A stretch of DNA of 64,000 nucleotides from Streptomyces caniscabiei (GTDB lineage Bacteria; Actinomycetota; Actinomycetes; Streptomycetales; Streptomycetaceae). The notes beneath the pieces were generated by a model. The model was not told the DNA's origin. It saw nothing but the letters and a program-made list of their open reading frames with translations, and made no database searches. The translations under genes were made by a program, and so were the position numbers. Where the stretch lies: positions 310,001-374,000 of the forward strand of contig NZ_JABXWI010000002.1 of NCBI RefSeq assembly GCF_014930365.1. The letters run 5' to 3'. Below, one piece after another: positions 56,653 to 64,000 of this stretch (its first letter is position 1; the number at the start of each line of letters is the position of its first letter).

Positions 56653-57486
56653 GTGACGGACCCCTCCGGTTCCGGCGCCGCGCGGGAGCGGCGGCCGCGC
56701 CATCGCCGACTGCGGGCCCGGTGGCACGACTCGGCCCTCGGACGGCTCTGGCAGCACGGCAACGAGCTGGAACTGCTGCACCGGGCCATGGGGTTCTCCG
56801 CGTTCGGCCTCGTGACGCTGGTCCCCCTCTTGATCGTCGTGGCGGCGGCGCTCCCCTTCCAGGAACGGGGCTTCGCCCTGTGGGTGATCGACGCGATGAG
56901 CTTGTCCGGGCGTCCGGCCGACGCGGTGCTCGAGCTGTTCGCCACACCCCGCAGGGTGCTGAGCGCGACCAGCGTCCTCAGTGGGCTGCTCGTCGCGCTG
57001 TTCGGCGTCAGCTTCGCCGCGAGCGTGCAGAACGGCTACGAGAGGATCTGGGAGGTGCCCGCCGGTCCCTGGCACCATGTGTGGCGCCGCGTCGTGTGGC
57101 TCGCCGCGCTCACGGGATACCTGTTGGCCGAGACACGGAGCGGGACGGTACTGCGGGACGGGCCGGCCCAGTCGGCCGTGCGGATCATGCTCGTCTCGCT
57201 GTTCGGAGTGCTGTTCTTCTGGTGGGGCCAGCGCTTCCTGCTGGGCGAGCGGGTGCCGTGGGGCGCCCTGCTCCCGGGCGCGGTGGCCACGATGGCGGGC
57301 CTGGGTGGCCTGCGCTGGTTCTCGGACCAGGTGTTCTCACCACTGATCGTGAGCAACGCGATCACCTACGGGGCGGTCGGCACCGTTCTGATCATCCAGT
57401 CCTGGCTCATCGGCGTCGGCTTCGTGGTGTTCGGCGGCCCGCTGCTGGGCCGCCATCTGCACGAGATGCGCCATCGGCACGGCTGA
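56653..57486 (+). CDS. YihY/BrkB-family inner membrane protein
   Basis: 277 residues with six hydrophobic segments between about 50 and 265. ELLHRAMGFSAFGLVTLVPLLIVVAAA and the central SFAASVQNGYERIWEVP are the recognised YihY (formerly RNase BN-like) signatures. Despite old annotations the family is not a ribonuclease; some members act in envelope lipid transport. The gene is probably cotranscribed with the upstream MpaB-like gene. Confidence 0.88.
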   Translation: MTDPSGSGAARERRPRHRRLRARWHDSALGRLWQHGNELELLHRAMGFSAFGLVTLVPLLIVVAAALPFQERGFALWVIDAMSLSGRPADAVLELFATPRRVLSATSVLSGLLVALFGVSFAASVQNGYERIWEVPAGPWHHVWRRVVWLAALTGYLLAETRSGTVLRDGPAQSAVRIMLVSLFGVLFFWWGQRFLLGERVPWGALLPGAVATMAGLGGLRWFSDQVFSPLIVSNAITYGAVGTVLIIQSWLIGVGFVVFGGPLLGRHLHEMRHRHG

Positions 57487-57539
57487 CACGACCGTCTCTC
57501 GCAGGAGGGCGGGATGCGAGGGAGTACCGGGTCGTGAGT

Positions 57540-58907
57540 TCAGTCGCAGCAGTCGCAGCAGCACTTGCACGGATTGCAGCAGCCACCACCACCGCAGCCG
57601 TCACCCGAACCACCGCCGGACCCACCGGACCCACCGGACCCACCGGACCCACCGGACCCACCGGAGGATCCGCCAGAGTTGCCGCTGCCCGAACCGCCGA
57701 ACCAGCCGTCACTCCCGGAGCCGCTCCGGCCCGAGTCGCCACCGCGGTTTCCCTCGCCGAACTGCCAGGGCTCCCCGTCATCCGGGCCGGCGTCCTCGTC
57801 GCAGGTGCAGCAGTTGGAGCACAGCCCGCACCGGCCGCACAGCCGGGCTCGGCGGCCACAGCGCCGGCACTCCCCCTCCCGCGGCCGGCCCGACGCCATC
57901 GCTGCGCTCTCCGGGTCCGCGCCTGTGAGCATCCCGACGCCGCAGGTCGTGCCTGTGGCGGTTTCCGAGGCCGGCTCCGTCGTCGTACGGCGCCCCAGCC
58001 AGGGCAGCGTGCGCGGGCCACGTGCCTGGTGGCGGTGCCGGTGGTGGCGGTGCCGGGGGTCGAAGACACGGTCGACGGCTCGCTCCAACTCCCCGCCCAG
58101 TAGCGCCTGGGCCAACCGGCCGTCGACGAACTCGGCGTCGGCCAAGGCGAGTCGGATCCCGTGGACGGCGTCGTCGCAGAGTCGGCGCACCTCGGCGCGG
58201 TCCGCGCCGGTCACCGCGATCGGGTTCCACGCACCGGACGCCTCGTCGGCGTCGAGGTCCTCCACCGCGTCCAGCAGGTGTGCCAGGCGACCGAACAGAC
58301 GGCCGGCCTCCGCCAGCGGTTCGGCGTTGCCCGGGCGGTCGGCGAGCACCGCGGTGTGCGCGAAGGCCGCGGCGGTCGCCGTCTCCGTGGGCTCCGTGAC
58401 GGTCAGCAGCGAACCGCCGGGGCCGGTCGACCGCTCGATCTCCGGCTGGCGCTCGACCGCGCCGAGCAGTACGGCGGTGTCGAAGCCGAGCCGTTCGCCG
58501 CCCGCGGCGCCCGCACGGTCCCAGCCGAGGGCGATGCGGCGGGCCGCCGACGTCACCGGGCGGCGCCCCAACACGCCGTCGCCGTCGGCCACATGGTCAC
58601 GTATCTTCGCGGCCGCCAGCACCAACGACACCGTCGCCGCCAGCCGCGCGCCCTCGCCCTGCGCCACGTCCGCCGACCGCATCCCGCGCAGTGGGCAGGG
58701 ACCGGCGCCGCGCCGCCAGTCACCGGTGCGCTCCGACTGCGCCTCGGTCAGCACCGAGACGATGAGGCCGTCGTAGTTGGTGGCGACCCGCGCGAACTGT
58801 CCGTACTCTCCGCGCAGCGCCAGGCACAGCCCACACAGGTGCGCCATCCACTCGGTGCGCATGCTTTCGCCCAGGCGATGACGGCATGGTCTGATGATTC
58901 CGAACAT
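57540..58907 (-). CDS. DUF5685-family protein with Gly/Ser and cysteine-rich tail
   Basis: 455 residues. The N-terminal FGIIRPCRHRLGESMRTEWMAHLCGLCLALR is the DUF5685 signature with paired cysteines; residues about 20-290 are helical. Then a second cysteine-rich knuckle (CRRCGRRARLCGRCGLCSNCCTC), a (GGS)n linker from five copies of a 9-base repeat (57621-57665), and the terminal cluster CCNPCKCCCDCC. The protein can bind several metal ions. It has no signal peptide. Function not known. GGGGGAG precedes ATG 58907. Confidence 0.85.
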   Translation of the reverse strand: MFGIIRPCRHRLGESMRTEWMAHLCGLCLALRGEYGQFARVATNYDGLIVSVLTEAQSERTGDWRRGAGPCPLRGMRSADVAQGEGARLAATVSLVLAAAKIRDHVADGDGVLGRRPVTSAARRIALGWDRAGAAGGERLGFDTAVLLGAVERQPEIERSTGPGGSLLTVTEPTETATAAAFAHTAVLADRPGNAEPLAEAGRLFGRLAHLLDAVEDLDADEASGAWNPIAVTGADRAEVRRLCDDAVHGIRLALADAEFVDGRLAQALLGGELERAVDRVFDPRHRHHRHRHQARGPRTLPWLGRRTTTEPASETATGTTCGVGMLTGADPESAAMASGRPREGECRRCGRRARLCGRCGLCSNCCTCDEDAGPDDGEPWQFGEGNRGGDSGRSGSGSDGWFGGSGSGNSGGSSGGSGGSGGSGGSGGSGGGSGDGCGGGGCCNPCKCCCDCCD

Positions 58908-59109
58908 CGAAAATCTCCCCCGTGGACACCGCTACCCGGGCACCGCCGGACGGACCGGACGTCATCCGCGTGTGACGTGACGTGCGGCCGACATCCTAGA
59001 GGGTCGATTCGCAAGGGTGTCCGTGGAGACGAGAGCGGGATTTTCAAGATCGTCGTGTGACGGACGGCCGGGTGGAGACGGTTGCCGCGGGGCGAACCCG
59101 AGAATGCTG

Positions 59110-59146
59110 AAGGGGCCGTTCCGGAGTTTGTCCGAAACAGCCCCTT
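59110..59146. terminator. terminator beside second tRNA-Pro
   Basis: AAGGGGC and GCCCCTT arms enclose an inner CCGGA... stem; on the minus strand it follows the tRNA 3' end by 19 bases. Confidence 0.7.
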
Positions 59147-59165
59147 GAGCTGCGACTCTTTCAAG

Positions 59166-59239
<74 letters not shown>

Positions 59240-59338
59240 ATGCGCTGTCCGCGGGGAAACCGCGTGATCGCGCACTGAGAACTTTACCGTACGTCGGCCG
59301 CTGCCCGGCAGCCGGTGAGCTGGAGGGACAATCGAGGC

Positions 59339-59869
59339 ATGAGCGGGACAGCGGAGGACGGGACGGCGCCGGAGCGGGACCGGGACGAGGAGGGGCGGGC
59401 GCGGAGCGCGCGGCCCCGGGACGGGCTGGGACGCCCGTTGCCGTACGGGGCGCCGGGGGTGGAGCGGCAGCCCGAGGGGGTGGTGCGCGACCCCGAGGAG
59501 ACGGTCGTCGAGGCGCAGGCGCTGCTGGACTCGGGGAAGCCGTTCCATGCGCACGAGGTCTTCGAGGATGCCTGGAAGTCCGGGCCCGACGAGGAGCGCG
59601 CGCTGTGGCGCGGCCTCGCCCAGCTCGCGGTGGGGCTCACGCACGCGGCGCGCGGCAACGTCACGGGCGGGGCCAGGTTGTTGCGCCGGGGCGCCGGGGC
59701 CGTCGAGGAGTGGGGCGCCGGGAGCGGCCGACCGCGACCCTACGGCGTCGATCTGACCGGAGTGGGAGCGTGGGCCCGGCGCTTGGCCGACGTGGTGGAG
59801 CAGGGAGGGCAGGCGGTCGACGCGGGGGCGTGGGCGCCACGGTTGCGCGGCGACTCCCCGCGCCCCTGA
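59339..59869 (+). CDS. DUF309-family protein
   Basis: 176 residues. The family core LLDSGKPFHAHEVFEDAWKSGPDEERALWRGLAQLAVGLTHAARGN is a helical hairpin with the conserved H-x-x-x-E-x-x-W pattern. The N-terminal 50 residues are charged and probably disordered. Function unknown. ATG 59339 is supported by GGAGGG upstream. Confidence 0.85.
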   Translation: MSGTAEDGTAPERDRDEEGRARSARPRDGLGRPLPYGAPGVERQPEGVVRDPEETVVEAQALLDSGKPFHAHEVFEDAWKSGPDEERALWRGLAQLAVGLTHAARGNVTGGARLLRRGAGAVEEWGAGSGRPRPYGVDLTGVGAWARRLADVVEQGGQAVDAGAWAPRLRGDSPRP

Positions 59870-59914
59870 GAGATCAGGCCCCTGCGGGCCTGGAAAGACC
59901 TGCGGGGCGGGGGC

Positions 59915-60688
59915 TCAGCGGAGCAGGAGTTGCAGACCGCCCACGATCGTCGCCGCGATCACCAGCCGCTCGAAGAGTTTCTGGTTGATGCGGTTCACCG
60001 CCCACTTGCCGAGGAACGCGCCCGGTACGACGAACAGGGCGAGCGCCGCGTCCAGCAGCAGCGAGTGCGCGTCGATGAGGCCGAGGCCCACGCTGAACGG
60101 GACCTTGGAGACGTTGACGATGAGGAAGAAGAACGCCGACGTGCCGAGGAAGCCGAGCTTCCGGAAGCCCGCCGAGAGCAGGTACATGGACATCACGGGG
60201 CCGCCGGCGTTGGCGACCATGGTGGTGAAGCCGCCGAGGACGCCGTACGAGCGGGCCTTCGCGCGGCCGGCGCGGGTGGTGATGGCGTCGGGTTCGTCGT
60301 CCTTGTCGACCGTGCGGCGCCGCCAGATCGTGACGGCCGTCATCAGCAGCAGGATCGCGCCGATGGAGGTGCGGACGATCCTGTCGTCGGCCCAGACCAG
60401 GAACAGCGTGCCGAGGACGACTCCCGCGCCGACCGCCGGGAAGAGCTTCCACAGGGTGGGCCAGTGGGCGTGCCTGCGGTAGGTGAGCACCGCGAGGACG
60501 TCGCCGACGATGAGGATCGGCAGGAGGACGCCGGTCGAGGCGCGGGCGGGCAGGACGGCGGCGAAGATCGCGAGGCTGACCGTGTTGGCACCGCTCACGG
60601 CGGTCTTGGAGAAGCCGACGAGCAGGGCCGCGAAGGCGAGGGCCGCGAACTCGGCCGTGGACAGGTGCCAGAGAGTCATCGTGTTCAT
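59915..60688 (-). CDS. TauE/SafE-family anion permease
   Basis: 257 residues with about eight hydrophobic helices arranged as two repeats (VGFSKTAVSGANTVSLAIFA near 24-43; VLGGFTTMVANAGGPVMSMYLL near 148-169). The family exports sulfite or sulfonate-type anions; no linked sulfur gene gives the substrate. ATG 60688 is the likely start; an ATG three codons later is possible. Confidence 0.88.
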   Translation of the reverse strand: MNTMTLWHLSTAEFAALAFAALLVGFSKTAVSGANTVSLAIFAAVLPARASTGVLLPILIVGDVLAVLTYRRHAHWPTLWKLFPAVGAGVVLGTLFLVWADDRIVRTSIGAILLLMTAVTIWRRRTVDKDDEPDAITTRAGRAKARSYGVLGGFTTMVANAGGPVMSMYLLSAGFRKLGFLGTSAFFFLIVNVSKVPFSVGLGLIDAHSLLLDAALALFVVPGAFLGKWAVNRINQKLFERLVIAATIVGGLQLLLR

Positions 60689-60910
60689 GCGGGGTCCGAT
60701 GCTATGCGCACCTATCGGCCCACGACAGGAGCGTCTCGCCAGTTGATCCCGCCGGCGCGCGCCGTTCCCAGGCGTTCCGGGCCCGGGCGTTCGGTGCCCG
60801 GACACGCGCCGCCGGCCGGTCGGCGCTTTGGCCCCGGACGGCCCATGGACCATCGTCCGACGGGCTGGCAAGATCCCCCGGGTACCTTCACCGACGTAGT
60901 TGGAGGAGTC

Positions 60911-61720
60911 ATGGCCGACTCGCGCGAGCACAGCTTCGCCGGTACGCGGGGCGGTGTCACCGCGCGGGAATGGCCGTGCGAGGGAGCGCGGTACGTCGTG
61001 CTCCTGGTGCACGGTTACGGGGAGCACATCGGCCGGTACGAGCATGTGGCCGACGCCCTGGTGCGGCACGGCGCGGCGGTGTTCGGGCCCGATCACATGG
61101 GGCACGGCAGGTCGGCGGGCGAGCGGGTGCTGATCGAGGACTTCGAGGCAGTGGTCACCGACGTGCACTCCGTGGAGGTGCTGGCGCGGGCCGCGTACCC
61201 GGGGCTGCCGGTGGTGCTGATCGGTCACTCCCTGGGCGGTCTGATCGGCGCGCGGTACGCCCAGCGGTACGGTGCCGGGCTCGCGGCGGTCGTGCTGTCG
61301 GGGCCGCTGATCGGGATCTGGGAACCGCTGCGGGCGCTGCTCGCGCCGCCGGAGGTGCCCGAGGTGCCGCTCGACCCGAAGCTGCTCTCGCGGGACATGG
61401 CGGTCGGCGCCCTGTACGCGAACGATCCGCTGGTGTGGCACGGCCCGTTCAAGCGGCCGACGCTGGAGGCCATCGACCGCGCTCTGGAGGCGATCTCGAA
61501 GGGCGGGTCCATCGGCCCGCTCCCGCTGCTGTGGCTGCACGGCGACGACGACCGGATCGTGCCGCTGTCCGGCAGCCGTACGGGGATCGAGGATCTCCGG
61601 GGCACCGAGTGGACCGAGCGCGTCTACCCGGGCGCCCGGCACGAGGTGTTCAACGAGACGAACCGGAGCGAAGTGCTCGCGGACGTCAAGGAGTTCGTGG
61701 ACTGCGTACTGGGTCGCTGA
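60911..61720 (+). CDS. alpha/beta hydrolase, monoacylglycerol-lipase-like
   Basis: 269 residues. HGYGEHIGRYEHVA (34-47), the GPDHMGHGRSAG block and the nucleophile Ser107 in GHSLGG are typical of monoacylglycerol/lysophospholipases. The Asp (GDDDRIVP) and His (PGARHEVFNE) complete the triad. GGAGGAG stands 3-9 bases before ATG 60911. With the WS/DGAT gene elsewhere in the window it may be part of lipid-store turnover, an inference. Confidence 0.9.
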   Translation: MADSREHSFAGTRGGVTAREWPCEGARYVVLLVHGYGEHIGRYEHVADALVRHGAAVFGPDHMGHGRSAGERVLIEDFEAVVTDVHSVEVLARAAYPGLPVVLIGHSLGGLIGARYAQRYGAGLAAVVLSGPLIGIWEPLRALLAPPEVPEVPLDPKLLSRDMAVGALYANDPLVWHGPFKRPTLEAIDRALEAISKGGSIGPLPLLWLHGDDDRIVPLSGSRTGIEDLRGTEWTERVYPGARHEVFNETNRSEVLADVKEFVDCVLGR

Positions 61721-61761
61721 GCCCGCGTTTTCCGTCGTCCGCGCTGGGCACCCGGCCTCGC

Positions 61762-62037
61762 ATGGAGTGGTTGCGGAGAGCGGCCTGCGTGGGAGAGGAC
61801 CCCGAACTGTTCTTCCCCGTGGGCACCACAGGACCGGCGCTGAACGACGTCGCCGCCGCCAAACGTGTCTGCGGCCGCTGCCCGGTGCGCCGCGAGTGCC
61901 TCATGTGGGCGCTCGGCAACGGGCAGACGGCCGGCGTGTGGGGCGGTATGGGCGAGGAGGAACGCACCGACCTGCTCCGCAGAACCGGCAGCGCCGACGC
62001 CGCTCGGCACGAGGCGCTCGCCGGTACGAAGCGATGA
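61762..62037 (+). CDS. WhiB-like (Wbl) iron-sulfur regulator
   Basis: 91 residues with the four cluster cysteines Cys9, Cys37, Cys40 and Cys46 (CGRCPVRREC) and the turn GVWGG (58-62). EDPELFFPVG after the first cysteine places it close to the WblE/WhiB1 group. Wbl proteins bind a 4Fe-4S cluster and act with sigma factors. A basic tail after GVWGG should contact DNA. It is 41 bases from the lipase stop and 14 from the Dps gene, so it may be cotranscribed with Dps. Confidence 0.92.
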   Translation: MEWLRRAACVGEDPELFFPVGTTGPALNDVAAAKRVCGRCPVRRECLMWALGNGQTAGVWGGMGEEERTDLLRRTGSADAARHEALAGTKR

Positions 62038-62051
62038 GGAGTGACGCGTAG

Positions 62052-62534
62052 ATGACGATGGTGAGGAGCACGCTTCCCGAACCCGCCCGCCGGATCGCGG
62101 GCGACGCGCTGCAGGAGAGCCTGGTGGATCTGCTGGGGCTCTCGCTGATCGGGAAGCAGGCCCACTGGAACATCGTGGGACCGAGGTTCCGTTCGATCCA
62201 CCTCCAGCTCGACGAGGTGGTGTCCACGGCGCGGTCCTACGCCGACCAGGTCGCCGAGCGCGCGGCCGCGATCGGGGTTCCCCCGGACGGCCGGCCGGAG
62301 ACCGTGGCGGCCCGGTTCGACCTCCAGGGGCCGAAGGAGGGCTGGCAGCGGGACACCGAGGTGGTGCGGCTGCTGGTGGAGACGCTGGAGGCCGCGATCG
62401 GGCGGCTGCGGGAGCGGATCGAGGCGACCGAGGAGGCCGACAAGGTCACCCAGGACCTGCTGATCTCGCTGACCTACGAGTTGGAGAAGCAGCGCTGGAT
62501 GTTCGAGGCCGAGAACTGGCCGCGCGAGGACTGA
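62052..62534 (+). CDS. dps: Dps-family ferritin-like DNA-protection protein
   Basis: 160 residues. The ferroxidase-site residues lie at subunit interfaces: GKQAHWNIVGPRF (His and downstream acidic), QLDEVVSTARSYADQVAERAAAIG. It oxidises and stores iron and protects DNA under stress as a dodecamer. There is no long N- or C-terminal tail. A WhiB-like regulator sits just upstream. ATG 62052 is followed by a second in-frame ATG (MTMV). Confidence 0.92.
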   Translation: MTMVRSTLPEPARRIAGDALQESLVDLLGLSLIGKQAHWNIVGPRFRSIHLQLDEVVSTARSYADQVAERAAAIGVPPDGRPETVAARFDLQGPKEGWQRDTEVVRLLVETLEAAIGRLRERIEATEEADKVTQDLLISLTYELEKQRWMFEAENWPRED

Positions 62535-62611
62535 CGGCGGCACGGCCCGCGACGCCGACGGCGCCGGGGCCGGCCACACCGGCCACCCCCGTCAGCCTCG
62601 CCGATGACCGT

Positions 62612-62660
62612 GGAGAGCCGGGCCCCCGACCGCGTACGGCGGTCGGGGGCCCGGCTCTCC
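62612..62660. terminator. strong bidirectional terminator
   Basis: GGAGAGCCGGGCCCCCGACC and its exact inverse complement form a 20-base stem with a 9-base loop, between the convergent Dps and amidohydrolase genes. Confidence 0.9.
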
Positions 62661-62681
62661 GGCGTGTCGCGCGGTGGTGCG

Positions 62682-64000
62682 TCAGGTGTCGCGCTTCCCG
62701 GCCGCCACGGCCGACAGCAGCCGGTCGCGGGACTCCTCGACCAGGCGGCGGGCCCGGTCGACGTCGGCGAGGAGCCTGCCGTCGCGCTTGTGGACCACGC
62801 CGTCGACGATGACCGTGTCCACGTTGGAGACGTCCGCGCCGAGCGTCACGGCGGCGGTCGCGTCGTGCACGGGCGCCATGTTGAGGGCGGTGGCGTCGAG
62901 GGCGACGACATCGGCGCGCTTGCCGGGGGTGAGCGAGCCGGTACGGTCCTCCAGGCCCGCCACGTGGGCGCCGTTGAGAGTGGCGATCTCCAGCATCTGA
63001 CGCGCCGTCAACATGGTGGCGGGGACCGGCAGGTTGGCCTGCCAGCAATCGGCGTTGACCCGGGCGCGCTCGGCGCCGAAGGCGGCGCGGATCTGGGTGA
63101 ACATGTCACCGGGGACGGTGGTGACGACATCGATGCTCAGGGACGGCCGCAGTCCGTGTTCGATCGCCTGCATCACCGGCGGCCAGCCGTGGCCCATCTG
63201 GGTCTCGACCTGGGCGGCGATGGAGACCGTGCCGCCGCTGTCGGCGACCATCCGCCACTCGTCCTCGCCGAGGTAGCAGCAGTGGACGTAGGTCGTGTCG
63301 GGGCCGAGCAGGTCCATCTGGTGCAGGCGCCTGACCATGCCGAAGCGTCCGGCCAGACGTCCCATGGCGACGTGGACGGTGATCGGGACGTCCAGCTCGC
63401 GGGCGAGTCCCCACTCCTGCCTGACCACGTCGTCGGTGCAGAAGCCGGGGCCCCGGGTGGCCAGGGCCATGGTGAGGAGGCCGCCGTCGGAGGCGAAGTG
63501 CTCGGCACGGATCCGGCGTACGTCGTCGCCGGGCACCGCGATCTTGCTGTCGAACCAGTAGTCGGCGAGGGAGGTGTTGGCGCTGCCGTAGGCGTACTGG
63601 GCCCGGATGCCGGTCTCCCGCAGTGCCTGGAGCGCGGCGTCCGGGTGCTCGGGCGTGTTGTTGATGTGGGACCAGTCGACGAGGGTGGTGATGCCCGCGT
63701 TGAGGCACTCCAGGGTGCCGGCCAGGTTGCCCGCGTACACGTCCTCGGGCGTGTAGACGGGAGCGAAGGTGTCGAGGACGTCGACGAAGTAGTCGTCGAG
63801 GGTGGCGTCGGGGGCGCAGCCGCGGATCGGCGCCTCCCAGGTGTGGCGGTGGGTGTCGACGAAGCCGGGGATGAGGATACGGCCGGTCATGTCGAGCACC
63901 TCGGCGTCCACGTCCGCGTCGATCTCCGGCTCGACCGCCGTGATCGTGCCGTCCTCGATGAGGATGTCGCCCCGGGGCAGGTCACCGAGGGCCGGATCCA
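62682..64000 (-). CDS. amidohydrolase (TRZ/ATZ/cytosine-deaminase family), 5' end beyond window
   Basis: At least 439 residues; the frame is still open at the window edge, so the start lies outside. The metal motif DTHRHTWE, later HVAMGR and TYVHCCYLGEDEW histidines, SIDVVTT (metal aspartate) and the closing GSLTPGKRADVVALD are standard for the ATZ/TRZ amidohydrolase group, which deaminate or dechlorinate heterocycles such as guanine or s-triazines. The substrate is not determinable. Confidence 0.9.
   Translation of the reverse strand, partial: DPALGDLPRGDILIEDGTITAVEPEIDADVDAEVLDMTGRILIPGFVDTHRHTWEAPIRGCAPDATLDDYFVDVLDTFAPVYTPEDVYAGNLAGTLECLNAGITTLVDWSHINNTPEHPDAALQALRETGIRAQYAYGSANTSLADYWFDSKIAVPGDDVRRIRAEHFASDGGLLTMALATRGPGFCTDDVVRQEWGLARELDVPITVHVAMGRLAGRFGMVRRLHQMDLLGPDTTYVHCCYLGEDEWRMVADSGGTVSIAAQVETQMGHGWPPVMQAIEHGLRPSLSIDVVTTVPGDMFTQIRAAFGAERARVNADCWQANLPVPATMLTARQMLEIATLNGAHVAGLEDRTGSLTPGKRADVVALDATALNMAPVHDATAAVTLGADVSNVDTVIVDGVVHKRDGRLLADVDRARRLVEESRDRLLSAVAAGKRDT

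Noticed and set aside
57565..58776. Proline-rich plus-strand frame beginning with (DPP)n
   Set aside because: It is the antisense of the (GGS)n linker and body of the DUF5685 gene.

Overview
The window is high-GC actinobacterial chromosome, almost certainly Streptomyces. Signs are third-codon GC bias, many GTG starts, a WhiB-like regulator, a TGGGAGCGCTCCCA (CebR-type) cellulose operator, a monomeric NADP isocitrate dehydrogenase, Dps, and short G+C-rich inverted repeats. Most genes are ordinary core or semi-core functions. I see no CRISPR array, integrase, phage structural gene or intact insertion sequence.

Layout. 0-5.7 kb: lipase-maturation-factor-like membrane protein, a secreted AA10 copper monooxygenase behind a CebR box, a GNAT enzyme, a 57-residue orphan peptide gene, a frameshifted HD-domain gene and a large SDR protein. 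5.9-16.4 kb: storage and central metabolism (WS/DGAT acyltransferase, GlgC, GlgA/GlgM, Gnd, PanD), an FhuF-like Fe-S protein, a DMT transporter, and a transglycosylase-LysM-M23 wall hydrolase. 16.5-20.2 kb: a decayed stretch (MMPL remnant, broken DUF6766-type gene) around a nucleotidyltransferase/BON/phosphoesterase operon. 20.2-32 kb: an ABC exporter with a SoxR-like leaderless promoter, YbhN-like and MscS-like membrane proteins, a long inverted repeat, isocitrate dehydrogenase, an esterase divergent from an OhrR-like MarR regulator, GH43, and two peptidoglycan-binding proteins.

The most interesting region is 32.3-44.2 kb, all on the minus strand: a duplicated FxSxx-COOH (Fxs) RiPP locus. 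In transcription order it holds an intact precursor ending exactly in FESAL (fxsA2), the wreck of its radical SAM maturase, a giant ParA-like/TIR-like/NB-ARC/TPR protein (fxsT2), a TIR-like FxsC, a second giant FxsT, a second precursor whose FESTI motif is followed by seven extra residues (fxsA1), and an intact radical SAM/SPASM maturase FxsB whose start codon overlaps the fxsA1 stop. A ribosomal peptide wired to two STAND-type NTPases and TIR-like domains suggests a signalling or conflict system. One maturase may now serve two precursors.

44.4-51.4 kb: a YceI protein, then a three-gene resorcinol/hydroxyquinol catabolic operon (FAD monooxygenase, intradiol dioxygenase, maleylacetate reductase). 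It is divergent from a sigma-54-activator-like regulator, with a TGTCTC-N5-GAGACA operator between them. The dioxygenase carries a striking hexad-repeat N-terminal extension. 51.5-64 kb: a class II amidotransferase, two tandem secreted WDG-repeat proteins, a methyltransferase, MpaB-like oxygenase, BrkB, DUF5685, DUF309, TauE, monoacylglycerol-lipase-like, WhiB-like and Dps proteins, and an amidohydrolase cut by the window end. Two identical tRNA-Pro(GGG) genes in the same orientation (32.2 and 59.2 kb) bracket the Fxs and catabolic segment.
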